Assembly (NCBI RefSeq): GCF_002234675.1
Contig: NC_019881.2
Coordinates: 13,625,825 to 13,689,824 of the forward strand
Direction: 5' to 3'
From: Oryzias latipes
Taxonomy: Eukaryota > Chordata > Actinopteri > Beloniformes > Adrianichthyidae
DNA: 64,000 nucleotides
The notes beneath the pieces were generated by a model that did no database searches, was not told the DNA's origin, and was given only the letters and a program-made list of their open reading frames with translations. Positions 52,755 to 64,000 of the stretch are shown piece after piece; the first letter of the stretch is position 1; the number at the start of each line of letters is the position of its first letter. Made by a program: the position numbers and the translations under genes.

Positions 52755-54800
52755 TAAAGGTAATATTCAGTTTTAGTGGGTAAATATGTACGTTCATCAG
52801 CACGCCACCAACTACATTTTTCAAGTAAAAGTAAAATTCCAAAGAAAGCGGTTCCCACTTATAACCCTTGTTTTGCTCCCTGCTTCGACAACTGAATGAC
52901 AGATTTGTAAATAGCTTCGATGAGGTTTTTTAACCTGAAATAAGTGAATTTTCGCATAGTATTTTCTATCATTTTTAACAATCCACAAAAGACAGTGAAG
53001 AACCCCACCTTCTCCCTCATGTATGTATGTATAAAGTGTATAGATTATGTTTGTTTAAAGGTGCCATGATTGCTTCTTTGTCGGCAGAAGAGTCTGGAGT
53101 AACATGAGCTGCATTTCAAACTCCCTTTTAAATGTGTATTTTAAGATTTTAAGAATGGCTGACAGCGCAGAATGACAATAATGGTAACACAAAAACCTCT
53201 AACAGGAGGTTTGACCCAAATGTTTAAAAATAGGAGACACATTTTTCTAACACCTTTCTACAATTAGGCATAGTCTACGTATAAATGCATTTTGTGAAAG
53301 AAAATTGATCATCAAAAGTGTTGATTTAATTCTATATCCTGCAAACTGGTTTTGGATCGTATAACAGATTTAGGGGATTTGAAGTCTCCCTTTACTTCCC
53401 CTGTTGCTGCTGCTTTGTCAGAAAATCTCCACTTTCATAAACCTTTTGATTCTCTCGTGAGAACCCTTCAGTGTGCAGACAGCTTGATGAACTTGAAATG
53501 TGATGTGCCAAATCATTTAAAGTGATCTGTATGTGTATAACTTTCTGACACGAAAAGAGTGTTAAAGGGAAAGATTCATACTGCATTTTTTAAAAAAACT
53601 AAATTTAAGCCCGTATTTCCTTTTGCAACACTGTTTGAAATGATCATTTGTCATGAAATTGTTCATGTGTCACAAACTGCAGTCCAGAATGAACTTGAAT
53701 GTGTTTTTCTCCTGTCGTTTGGCAGCGCAGTGCTGCCTGAAATCTGAATGTGGGCTGGTCGTATCCAGCTCAGAAACCTGTTATCAAAGCAAACGAAGGA
53801 GCCGTGATCAGTCATCATGGTGAGATTATGCAAAGCCAGGTTAAATGTGAATGTGATTGGAACTGGAAAGATGTTTGACTAAAACAAATGCATTAAAGGG
53901 GAATAATCTTATGTCACTAATCTTTTTTTCTTCGAGGAAAATCTTGTTCTATCCCAACCCACCAGGAATTGACCAAACTTCCCCAAATTTTAACGAAGAA
54001 ATATCTGAAAAAATGGTTTCTAACTTAAAAAAAGTTTTTTCTTATGTAGAAATGAAGCTGTGTTGGTCATAAAGTTAAATTACAACTTATTGTATGTAAT
54101 TTTATATTCCACTAGTGCTAATAGCTTCCTCTAAGGAGCATGCACAATAGTGGTCTCTATTGGCACATAACTGTGACGCCTTAATTTGAACAAGAATCTT
54201 TGATTTAATCAGACTTTTAACACAAACTTTAGGTTAATTTGATTGACATAACAAATCTGCAAACACTTAAATGAATAATCTAAATACAATCTTTTTTCAA
54301 AAGCAAGATAAAAAGCTAGGTTTCTAACTGAAAAATAAACATGAATTATTTAAAAAAAACCTCATGCTTCATAAAATAAAGTTGAATCATTTACTGAAAT
54401 AGGATAGAATTAGTTGTAGGCTATTTATTTATTTTGCGTTTGCCTCCTTTCCTTGTATTTCTTTCTATTTTCCAATTACAACAATTATTTATGACCTTGG
54501 CAAAAATCATAATAAACGGATGAATTATAATTCTAACTTTACAGTTGTTTCAGCAGTTTTTCATAATATTCTCAATTTCCTAAATAAACATTTATTTTTC
54601 TTTTAAACTTTTAAAATTGATAATATAATTTCTTGATAAAGATATTAATACGGAAAAACTGCAAAAATAAATAAAAGCTGGAAGTGAAACATTAGTTAAT
54701 TTATTAACAACAAAAAAGTTTTAGGCCTACTTCTCATGCATAAACTTTTCTTTTTTTTCATGCATAAACTGAAACCCAATAATGTGAAAACAGAACTGCG
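52755..54800. other. Intergenic between nudt4 and pkp2
   Basis: AT-rich, possibly including distal nudt4 3' UTR. The duplicated CATGCATAAACT near 54737-54770 is the only repeat seen. No gene supported. Confidence 0.4.
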
Positions 54801-54844
54801 GATCACACCGAAAGACACGTGAGACCTCAGGTAAATTTGCGGCT

Positions 54845-55001
54845 CCGCCCCCTTTCTGCCTCGGGACCTCCGTCGTCCGCCTGATTACGTTGATAAAAAC
54901 GGGCTCGATCATCCAGAATCCGCACTTCACGGGTCATCTGAGGGAAACAGCTCAGTCTGCAGAGGTGCTTCAGTCTGCAGAGGTGCTTCAGTCCACGGAC
55001 A
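54845..55001 (+). promoter_or_regulatory. pkp2 promoter/leader with 18 bp tandem repeat
   Basis: A GC box-like CCGCCCCC at about 54845 lies in a GC-richer patch. CAGTCTGCAGAGGTGCTT occurs twice in tandem at 54953-54988, ending 13 bases before the ATG. No TATA box. Confidence 0.45.
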
Positions 55002-58000
55002 ATGAATGTGAGCAAGTGGAACTCGGTTGCGAGCGCGCGGGACCTCCTGACCCAGAATGACACCAGCCTGGCTCTGTCTGCTGCCGGGCAGACCGCGACC
55101 TCCTCGGCGAAATCCATCCGAATCAAAGACCAGATCAAGGTCTCTTTGTCAAGGAAGGCAACCCAAAAAAGTAAAGTTGACCTTTTTATTTTCTCCAGAT
55201 TAGTGTTTTTGATGAGTTTTGTCTGCTGGGGGCGCCTGCATTGTTCTCATGCCATGGTGGGTCTCTATATCAATGGAGCTTTGTTGCACTGGCCCCCCCA
55301 CAGTACAGGTGATATTCTGAAGCCCAGTGCACTGGAGTTGCTGGGAATATACATTAATTTCCAGGAAACCATGCTAAACCAAACATGATGTTCCCCTGTT
55401 AAACAGGTTTTTGCGGCGTTATCTGTTTCCAAAAACTGTCAGGCATGAGTTAATTCTGGATCCCTTCCCAACAAGTTATGCCCTAACCACCCTGCTGGCA
55501 TCCTAAGTACAGAGGACAGAATTTTTAAGTAATCATAGAGTAGTTGTGAATTTTCACATTTTTTTTTATTGTATAAATCATTTATAGCCATTTGAGGGGG
55601 TTCAGAGGGTAACCTTGGAAAACAAGAAAATTAAATTCATTGCAGAAAGTAGTCTTTTTAAATGTACTACAAGTATATTTAAAAGTGAGGTAGTATACTT
55701 GAAGTTTTCTTTTTCTATACTATAAATTTAATCTGAAGAAGTATTTAGTTAGTATTAGGGGAGTAACAATTAACTGACTTAATTGATGAATCAATTTATA
55801 TTCCTACATCCAATCTGTCTGAGGAAAGTTGTTATCAAAAGATCTATCTTAATTGGAAAGTACCACTTGGTTTGAGGCGCGGTAGTCTTATTTTACTTTA
55901 ACGTAAAGTCCATCGCAGCGGACAGCACACATGTAATGCAGCAAAAAAATTATCATTGTGTGGAAAAACTTTGAATTTTGCAAAAACCATGTATGGTGGA
56001 ATATTCTAATAATGTTCCGTTTGGATTATTTTGATGTGGAAAAAATAACAGTGGGCTGAACTTAATGAAGCTTACTGAAAACCGATAACTGAATGTAGTC
56101 TATATATGTGAATGGATTTGACATTCATTCCTGTTTACTGTTTGTTCGTTTGTACACATATTTAATTTACATTTGACTATCTTGCAAGAAATACTAGAAA
56201 TCTTGGAAACTTGGTATTTCTCTCTGAGTCGGTTGAATGTTTGGCCAAAGATGCCCTGGATCGATTTTAGGTCTGCGAATCGAATCATTTAAAATGTACT
56301 AATATCAGCTTAGTCAACCAGAAATTATGATATGAATCAAATTGTGTTTACAATGAATCGTTACACCCCTAGTTAGTATACTTCCTACACTATACGAACA
56401 TGATCTTAAGTGGGTTTGTTGTACTTTTATTCAATTATACTTAATAAAATAAACTTCAAGTGTTTTGCTAAGGGAACACATGAGAAGTGCTAAATTAAAT
56501 TATTTATGGGTCTTTTGTGATGGATTTCCTTCTTTTTTTGTCCTAGACTCTCTTTTGATGCAAGAATCCATTCATGAAAAAGTCTGTGAAAATAATAATG
56601 AAAATCAATTTTATTTGTTAGGCGCCTTTCTAGTAACCCAAGGTCACCGTACATAATAGTGAAAGTTAAAAGCAATAAAATGTGCAGTAAAATGTGCTCT
56701 ATGGATGCCAAGTTATGGGGGGAAATATGCAAGTTGGAAAAGGTGGGTTTTTAGTTTCTTGGTGAATTGTGAGAGACAGCCAATGTTTCAGAGGTCAGGA
56801 GGTAATGAATTCCAGAGCCGGGGGGCAGAGTAGCTGAATGCTCTGCTCCCCAGGCGAGGCGAGCAGTGGGGACAACCAGATGAAGGGAGGAGGAGGATCT
56901 GAGGGTACGGGTGGGTGTGGCGACACTAACAAGATCTGACAGGTATATGAGGGAAAACGGTTGTGGATGGATTTAAATGTCAGGAGAAGTATTTTGTATG
57001 TAATTTGGTGTGTGATCGGTAGCCAAAGGAGCTGCTGCCAACACATTACAGGTGTAATTTATTGGATGGATGGATGGATGGATGGATGGATGGATGGTGT
57101 TTGACTTATAATTCTGGAAGCAGAGTTTTGAACATATTGTAGTTTACGTAAATGAAAAATATGTTTTTCTTCCCAGGGAAGGGAAATATTAAATCATAAG
57201 AGTAAAAAAAAAAAGATCATCTGGGTTTAATGGGGAAAAAAGGTGTGGTTTCATATATTTGTGTTAGTTGGTCCCATGAAGATACACTTTTGGCTCTCGG
57301 GTTACAAAGGTGCTGGGAATGTGTGCACAGTGACAACAGACACAAGGAAATGTTTTCATTCAGCTGTTTGACACACAATATCTCTATGTTTCAGATGGAG
57401 GCTTTTCACAAAATAAGTCAATGAGGGTTGTGGGCGTCACCAATGCAAATTCATCAAAGGTACAAAAAGAAGCCCTAACTGAACAGTTTTTTCATATTAT
57501 TTTTCATTGTCCGTTGTTGTTGACCCTAAAATTAGTGCGAGTGTGAATCATACTGCAGCATTAAAGCCTGTTTGCATTTTCCATATCTCCCTTTATCATT
57601 TGAATTTAGTCAAATTGTGTGTTGGTGGTCTTCTGATGTTGCTGTGTGCTACGTCTGCAGCCAATCAGATCTGTGTTCACAACTTTGCAACAAACTGTAA
57701 ACAGTTAATGGCTGAGAATTGAGTTCCAGAAGTATGGAGAGCTGCAAGTCATGGCTTGATTAATTGTGCTAAATTATGAGGAACCAGGAACAGATCACAT
57801 AAACTGACTTCTATCTGCTTCCATTCATTTAGAAGTTCCACTTCTTCAAAGCAGTGGATGATTTTGACTCACTTGTGCAATTTACTTTTATATGTTAGGA
57901 AATTACTGTACTGATAGACATGTAATAGGATTGTTTTCAGCTCAGATATATTTTTAATATAATTTATTTATCCAGAAAAATAAATTTACATTAACAACCA

Positions 58001-61000
58001 GTTTGACCTCCATACATGCTTTAAAAAAAAAGCATAAAATAAACAAACAGATGAAAAAAAAGAACAAATATGTGTTCAGAAAAATCCACAAGGTTGGTTT
58101 TATGGTGCACTCATCAAATGTTTCGTGCTGTGGTTGCTTCTGTTCCGACTTGTCACAACCAGCTGTAAGCTGAGTTTAAAAAATTGATTGATTGGTATCA
58201 AGTTGTATATATATTTATTTAGTTTTTTATAGAGAAAATGGATATTGATGAATTACTACCAAAAATGTTTTTAACCCTTTAAATAACCAACTCAGACATA
58301 GTCAATAAAAAAAAAAACTTCTGTTGCTTCTTGCCTTGTGAGAGCAATACATACAATCAATTTTTTATCATACAGTTTCTAAATAGGCTCAACTATTTGG
58401 TTGAGCAGGGAGTCTATTTTTATTTTTAAGTTAACATTTTATTATTTAAATGTTTACATTTGTTTAGTTTATATTATGTAAAAATGTTATTTTATAACAA
58501 TATAGAATTCCTTTTTATTAAAAAAAAAAGTCAGTCATTAACTTGCAAGTTGAGATCAAATTGATTCGGTAGTTTGGCAGCGACCCTCAGCCCAACAACC
58601 TCTTCAAACGCTTGCCAAGAAAGTTTTAACCCGTTCACGGCGTATGTTGCTAAGGACTTAAATAAATGTACATTACCTTGAACAAAAAAAGAAAATAACA
58701 GAATAGCTTTTTAATATTTTTGGATACATTGTCAAGCAGGAAGGGGTTAAAAAGAACTGGTTCTAGGGTAAATACTTTCACATTATTGGGGTAGCTCATT
58801 GTTTTTATCAGAGAACAAGCGACATTTATGGGTGAAAAGAAGAGAAATAGAGCAAGAACTTTGCCATCTTTTCCATAAATTATGGTTTTTCTCCAACGAC
58901 TCATTCCGATCACCTTTTGATCTATTGTAGAAAAGTTTCCAGTGTTTTTATAAAATTACGATTCTTATGTTTTTAGCCAAATTCAAAGAACCTGTGTGGC
59001 TTTCTAGGATATAGCGGCAGTAGTTCATGAGAAATTTACCTGTGTTTTGGGGGCGGAACTGTCAGCACGGAGCAAGCCCACCCCCACTTCCTGTCTCCCA
59101 TCTGTTTACATTCTCTCCTGCTGACTTACAACTCCAATATAACATTTTTGGTGCAACAAAATCAGCAAACAACATTGGAGCCATCCAGCCGTACAGTTTG
59201 GAGCCAGATGCCAGCTCAGATGAGGACAATGAAGATATACATGATTTGTTCGTCTGCAAATGCGATTTTTTTTTTTTGTTCCAGCTGCATTTTTTTTTCA
59301 TCTGCTCCATATTTGCAACAATTTGAATAGAAAATACTCAGAAATTAAATTTTGAGTTTACTTTTCTTTATATTTGTCCTCCATCATCAGAAAATTTACC
59401 TTGAAAACATGTAAAAAAAAAACAAAATTACAATTTTCATCAAACTGGGTCTTTAACTGTTTGGGAAATTAAAAACAGAGCAGCTATAGTTTCTAATATT
59501 GTGACAGTGTGCATCGTTTTTTCACAGCTAAATGGATCTAGTTCCTACGGCGGCTCTGTAACAAGCAACCTCAAGAGGGGGCCAACCAAGAGGATAGAGG
59601 TGACCCCCCCACCAAGCCCAAAGTTATCCTCTCCCAGTCGCTTTAATCTCAGCATGTACACCAGTAAGATTCAAAGTTCAGGACTTGGCCAATCACTAGT
59701 GGCTGGAAATGTGAAGAATTTCCACAGGTCGACATCTGAGCCTTACAATATCAAAAAAGCACCCAACCCCACATCTGTACCCCCTGGAAGGTCCATCAGA
59801 CAGACTGGAGGACCACAAGCTAGGTTCCCCAGTCGTGCATTTCGGCAAACTGTTGGTATGAAAAGTGTAAGACAAACTGTTGTCAAACCAAACATTCACA
59901 TTAACAGAGGGTTCAGTGATCCTGGTGATAACCTTCCATGGCTAACTCAGCTTAGGAAAAACTGCCAGAAGTCCACGTTTCAGATATCCTACCCACCTTC
60001 TGTAGCCAGCACGGAGGTGGAGCTCCCCTTTGAGGCGACTCAGACGAAGATAAGGTAAGATCTGTGTTTGTATCTATCACACTCAGCATATGTCTGAATG
60101 TTTGTAGCCCAAAGCCCCCTTGGTACTTCTTTTTCACACAGTGGGTTAAAGAAGAATCCAGAAATGACTGTGGACGAGGCTCTTTTTTATTTGACCCAGA
60201 ACAATGAGGAAAAGCTAGTTGAAGCAACCAGTTGCTTACAAAGGACGTTTTTCCAGGGATCCGGTTGGAAAAAGAAGGTATGATTTTCATATGTGAGGTA
60301 TTTAAAGTTGCAAAAAAAATAACCTAAAGCAACTGCTTAGTCTGCAGCAGCTTAAATTTAGGTTAAGTCATATTTCCTGCTGTAAAAAACACACATTGTC
60401 ATTTTATTATAAGCTAAACACCTTCTCTTGGCTTTAGGAGTTCAAGCCACTGTGGATTAAGCAGCTCCTGCAGCTCCTCATCCATGACAATGAGGTGGTG
60501 CCGCGTGTTTCTGCAGGGGTCCTGAGGGTTATTGTTTACAAAAAAGATGAAAATAAAATTGAAGTGGACAACAAGGAGGGTTTAAACATAATTACTAAAG
60601 CACTGAAACGCAACAAAGACAAGGAAACCAGACAGCATCTTACCGGTCAGTATTACTTAGAAGTTTCATTAAGTATCAAATGCCATTCTACTTAATCTGA
60701 TTTATTATCATAAATGTCATCCCCGACTTCCAACTGAAATGCTGTTTGTCTGAATTTTGATTTTTTGAATTACCCTTTAAGAAGATAGATGAGAGCATTT
60801 TTCTTTTTGCTGAGGTTTATTGCACTTTTTCAGGAGTCACTTCCTCTTAGCCATCAAGCCAAAGGTCACACGGTGCAAATTCAAAAGCGTCATAACTCCT
60901 AATTTAGCTGATCTTATGAAACAGGTCTCAACTCGTCTTCTATGCTTGCTTCACTCTTTGCAAGCTTGAGAAAGGTTTTGCCCGTCCTTGATGTCCACTA

Positions 61001-63360
61001 AACGGATCATCAGAGGCTCAGTTTACTTAGTTTATGTGAAATTAAGCTTTTTAGATAGCAGAGATGCTGCCCTAATGGCCAAACTATCAAAGGTATTTGG
61101 CAAAACTCAAATAGAAAAAGGCCAATCTAGGTGTTCTTTTTTTTTGCAGGAAGTTTCATCGAATTTTTTTAACAAAATAAGGTCTCTGGAGTTTGTTTGC
61201 AGATGTTATTTTAGAAACAAGTACTGCAGACTGAAGAGATCAGGATGGAAAAAATAGGGGGGGGTTTGATTCAAAGGGAAACACCTTTCGCATTAACTGT
61301 GAGATGTGGTTCATCAGCGCCGATTGAAGCTTTCAACTTGGCTGTTTGTGTGGAAAACATTTTACTGGTGAAAAGGAATTCAAGTTTGGAACGCGCAAAG
61401 TCTTAAGCTATGTCAGTCATGCGAAACACGTAGAAATTGCTGTAATGCTACACAAAGTTTTAAACCTTCCCACAAAAAAAATTCACACATATTTCCATAT
61501 TCCCCTGCAGGACTTCTTTGGACCCTTTCTTCTCATGACAAAATCAAAGAGAGTTTCTCCAAAGAGAACATTGATGTATTGACCAATGTAATTCTGGTTC
61601 CAAGTTCTGGCATCTATAGAGGGGAGAACCCAAAAGACGACCTTGCTGCTGATCCTGAAGCTTTCTACAGTGCCACGGGCTGCCTGCGGTGGGTAAAAAT
61701 ACAGAGTTAATACAATGATCCGCTTTAGTCCGATCACTGCTTAGAAATGACTTTCACACAGTTTTTTTTTTATATCAAACCAAGATAAATAGTCTGTGAC
61801 TCACTGCTTTTACCGGTTTCCTCACCAGTGAACATGTTTGACTTTGTCTGATGAAGTGGAAAAGTGAAAGTAATCTGTCTGTTAACTTGCCACACCTTTC
61901 TTCTGAATTCTATTAAAAGAAATTAAAAAAATAATTCTTTGGAATTGGAATCACTTACTTTGTTGCGGTTCTGTTGAAGTTTCCATAGTTGTTAAGGCCT
62001 GGGAGCATGAGTCATAGAATTTCCTTTTCTTTAGTGCAGGGGTGTCAAACTCCAATTCACAGTGGGCCATAATTTAGCTGTAAAGTAAAGTCACGGGCCA
62101 AACTCAATATTTATTGAAACATTAACTGCAACTGATATGTAATGTTTAACCTTTTCATATAGTGTCTTCTTATGTTTTATTCTTTTCCTTACAGCCACGT
62201 TAGCTCCGCACACAAGACAAACATGGCTGTCTATTATATTCGTGAACAGATAATCTGCCTCCCACATGTCTAGAAAAGCTCCTGTTGTACATCTTTCAGT
62301 TGGCCATTTTTGTGGAGGGTGATATTAATTTGTCAGATGTGACTGGAGCATGGCATGGCTGTCAATGACTGTAAACAGTAAAAAGGGGCGCTTGCCAGTT
62401 TCAACTGCGCGCCAACATACTAGCAAAGCATTGTGAAATTTGTAGTATTAGCTGTACAGTATATACCGCAGGTTAGTTCTAATGCACATTTGATATGATC
62501 TCGCGGGCCAATTGTAATTACACTGGGGGCCAAATATGGCCCACGGGCCTGAGTATGACACATTTTATTTAGCCAGACACAGTAAGGGGGCTTACAAAGC
62601 AGGAGATAACCGGCACATGGCTCCCCTGCCAACTGTTACCAGATTAAAATTAATCAAAAAACGGAATTATTGAACAGACTTTCGTACCTCTGCTCTGCTA
62701 AACTGAAACAGCCCTCCTTATCATTCCCTAAAACCTTTTTATCTCCCACCAGTTAGGGAACCAACTCCTCTTCCACTGGTTTCATCTTTACATCTTCTTT
62801 GCTTGATTCATTTCTAGATTATGCAAATATGAATTGAACTAGAACTGTTTTTTATGGCTAAAGCAATCACCACCTATATTTGTTTTGACTGCAGAAATCT
62901 GAGCTCTGCTGGTCCGAAGATCAGGGATCAGATGAGGGAGTGTAGAAACCTAGTTGATTCCATTGTTTGCCACATCCGATTAACTGCAGCCGATCGTCTG
63001 AGTGATGACGAGGTAAAATGAAAATCCAGACTCTCCTTTTCAATGCATGCTTTCTCTCTTTTCTTATTTTTAAAAACTAATCAAATTTAAGAAAAAATAT
63101 ATTAGTGACAATTCAAAACGTGCAAATGTTTGTTAATTGTCACTGGGAATTGCCTTCTTGCTTTACTGTATTGGTATTAATCCAATTTATGTATTCTCTG
63201 TTTTAAGTCGACAGGGAACTGCATCTGCATCCTGCAAAACCTAGCATATGGTCTTGAACCAAAACCACAACTTTCATCAGAATCTGACAATGAATCTAGA
63301 GAATCTGTGAAACCTGAGAAAACTTCCACTGGCTGTTTTTCATCTCTCAGTTCCAAAGAG
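55002..63360 (+). CDS. pkp2: Plakophilin, most like plakophilin-2 (5' part)
   Basis: Armadillo-repeat desmosomal plaque protein linking desmoplakin and cadherins to intermediate filaments. Coding exons: 55002-55170, 57395-57459, 59528-60054, 60142-60277, 60438-60645, 61511-61688, 62895-63012, 63208-63360; they close in phase as 518 codons and end at a GT donor, so the 3' part lies beyond the window. The head has KSIRIKDQIKVSLSRK (compare KSLRIQEQVQQTLARK in PKP2) and RSTSEPYN. The arm region has NPEMTVDEALFYL, GLLWTLSSHDKIKESF, FYSATGCLRNLSSAGPKI, NCICILQNLAYGLEP and STGCFSSLS. Exon phases, and the 136, 208 and 178 bp lengths, agree with human PKP2 as I remember it. PKP1 is the alternative; the head motif and chromosome-12 synteny favour PKP2. 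The sequence is quite diverged, e.g. a shorter head domain. Confidence 0.87.
56601..57062 (-). mobile_element. L2-like LINE 3' end, reverse orientation
   Basis: Minus-strand frame 56795-57046 reads LLWLPITHQITYKILLLTFK, then SIHNRFPSY, the hallmark C-terminal segment of fish L2/CR1-type ORF2. It is followed toward lower coordinates by the tail that ends AAATAAAATTGATTTTCATT. Confidence 0.75.
57063..57098 (+). repeat. ATGG microsatellite
   Basis: About eight GGAT/ATGG units directly at the 5' truncation of the LINE fragment. Confidence 0.9.
57465..58895. other. pkp2 intron 2, first part, nothing recognised
   Basis: AT-rich intronic DNA with no exon-like frame that keeps phase and no named repeat. 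Confidence 0.45.
58897..59455 (+). repeat. Fullest copy of the ~560 bp MITE-like family
   Basis: It starts near CGACTCATTCCGATCACC and ends near TTTCATCAAACTGGGTCTTT. Inverted, the end resembles the start, giving imperfect terminal inverted repeats of the AAGTCYCACTCTGATSA type as judged across copies. The + frame 59130-59250 includes NIGAIQPYSLEPDASSDEDN. It lies 72 bases upstream of a pkp2 exon. Confidence 0.8.
60646..61510. other. pkp2 intron with unidentified frame
   Basis: 60988-61257 is open for 89 codons but has no recognised domain. A G7 run follows near 61256. Possibly a dead mobile element. Confidence 0.3.
62037..62565. mobile_element. hAT-like MITE in pkp2 intron
   Basis: The left terminus CAGGGGTGTCAAACTC is paired with an eroded right terminus GAGTATGACACATTT. 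GGGCCATAATTTAG and CACGGGCCAAACTC on the left mirror GCGGGCCAATTGTAATTAC and GGGGGCCAAATATGGCCC on the right. It belongs to the abundant TGTCAAACT-type fish/vertebrate family and has no transposase. Confidence 0.75.
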
Positions 63361-63429
63361 GTAATCCACCTTAAAAACACAAAAGCATGTCAGTTGGCTT
63401 TAAATGCTCACTCTGATAATAAATGTCTT

Positions 63430-63570
63430 TTTGGTGTTATTAACATGTTCTTGAGGCATTTTTCTCACAATGGAGGACATTTGTTAAGAAAAAGTAGTAT
63501 GAAATTACATTTCTGAGTATTTTGTTTTATTGGTGTGAATCAAAAGGCAGATGAAAACAATTGCTAAAAT
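63430..63570 (-). repeat. Partial copy of the ~560 bp MITE-like family
   Basis: TTTTTCTCACAATGGAGGAC, then AAATTACATTTCTGAGTATT and GTGTGAATCAAAAGGCAGAT match the family end region in reverse orientation, in the pkp2 intron running off the right edge. Confidence 0.6.
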
Positions 63571-63574
63571 TCAT

Positions 63575-64000
63575 TACATCCCTAAAATTGGATGTTTGAC
63601 TGCTGCTGATGAATAAATAAGCCATTAAGCCTACCCCAAACACAGGAGCATTTATGTTGTTGATTCCACAGAGTATTTTATAAAGTACACAGGTACAGCT
63701 AATGATGCCACCCACCAGGATGTTGCTCCAGTTGCATTGGAATCCAGTTTAAGCCAAAACACTGAGCAAATAGTTTTCCAATGGCAACATCCATCTAAAA
63801 AAGAAATAGTAGTTGTTGATTGTGGGTCCGTGGGCAGGCCCAATGGGTTTAATGGGTTGGAGTGGTCCATTTGAGTTTTCAGACAGACAAAGTCATAATG
63901 TTCCACATTTGGATTTCTTGCATTTTTTATTCAAGTAAATCTGCTGCAGCAGGAGGATCTTATTTGACACAGGGTGTATTTCATTTTGAAAGTAACTTGT
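63575..64000. other. pkp2 intron to window edge
   Basis: No plakophilin exon (the expected next segment near NPKG-W) is found before 64000. Nothing else recognised. Confidence 0.5.

Larger units (their letters stand above)
55175..57390. other. pkp2 intron 1
   Basis: AT-rich apart from the LINE piece at 56601-57062 and an ATGG run. The long frame through 55388 is read-through of exon 1 past its GTAAAG donor. Confidence 0.5.

Noticed and set aside
55171-55388. Extension of pkp2 exon 1 through 55388
   Set aside because: A donor AAAAAA|GTAAAG at 55171 gives the phase expected for plakophilin-2; beyond it the frame loses similarity.
59027-59326. 99-codon frame as an extra pkp2 exon or separate gene
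   Set aside because: It lies inside the dispersed ~560 bp repeat and has no splice sites in phase with pkp2.
60988-61257. 89-codon frame as a transposase or pkp2 exon
   Set aside because: No catalytic motif recognised, and neither its borders nor its phase fit the plakophilin reading frame.

Overview
This is vertebrate nuclear DNA, almost certainly from a teleost fish. Six interrupted protein-coding genes lie on the + strand with GT-AG introns, in AT-rich DNA full of fish-type LINE tails, tRNA-derived SINEs and MITEs. No prokaryotic operon, CRISPR array, endogenous retrovirus or LTR element was recognised.

Layout. 1-6762: the 3' three quarters of ano6 (calcium-activated scramblase/channel); its 5' end lies before the window. 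8295-9790: a 1.5 kb foldback-type element. 10163-13790: pwp1 (WD40 protein of ribosome biogenesis), complete. 14800-18024: mrpl42 (mitochondrial large-ribosome subunit), complete. 18888-24335: ube2n (Ubc13), complete, with a nested transposon pair in intron 1. About 24.7-43.4 kb: a gene desert holding LINE and SINE pieces, MITEs, a tandem triplication, a 236 bp TATC microsatellite and one exon-like open frame. 43903-51715: nudt4 (diphosphoinositol polyphosphate phosphohydrolase), complete. 55002 to beyond the right edge: the first eight coding exons of a plakophilin, most like pkp2, including a 65 bp exon found by splice-phase logic.

The genes do unrelated housekeeping or tissue jobs and share no pathway. 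To my knowledge their human orthologues are all on chromosome 12, though on different arms, so the window is a compressed and rearranged piece of an ancestral vertebrate block. MRPL42, UBE2N and NUDT4 are close neighbours in human; ANO6, PWP1 and PKP2 lie farther away.

The most interesting non-genic content is two repeat families defined here by internal comparison. One has termini TAYGGAGCCC and arms built of 21 bp iterations (5711-6221, 8295-9790, 47387-47797). The other is about 560 bp long with at least eight copies and a decayed short frame of the IxPYxxEP type. Exon borders come from reading splice sites and keeping frame; in all six genes the phases close exactly.
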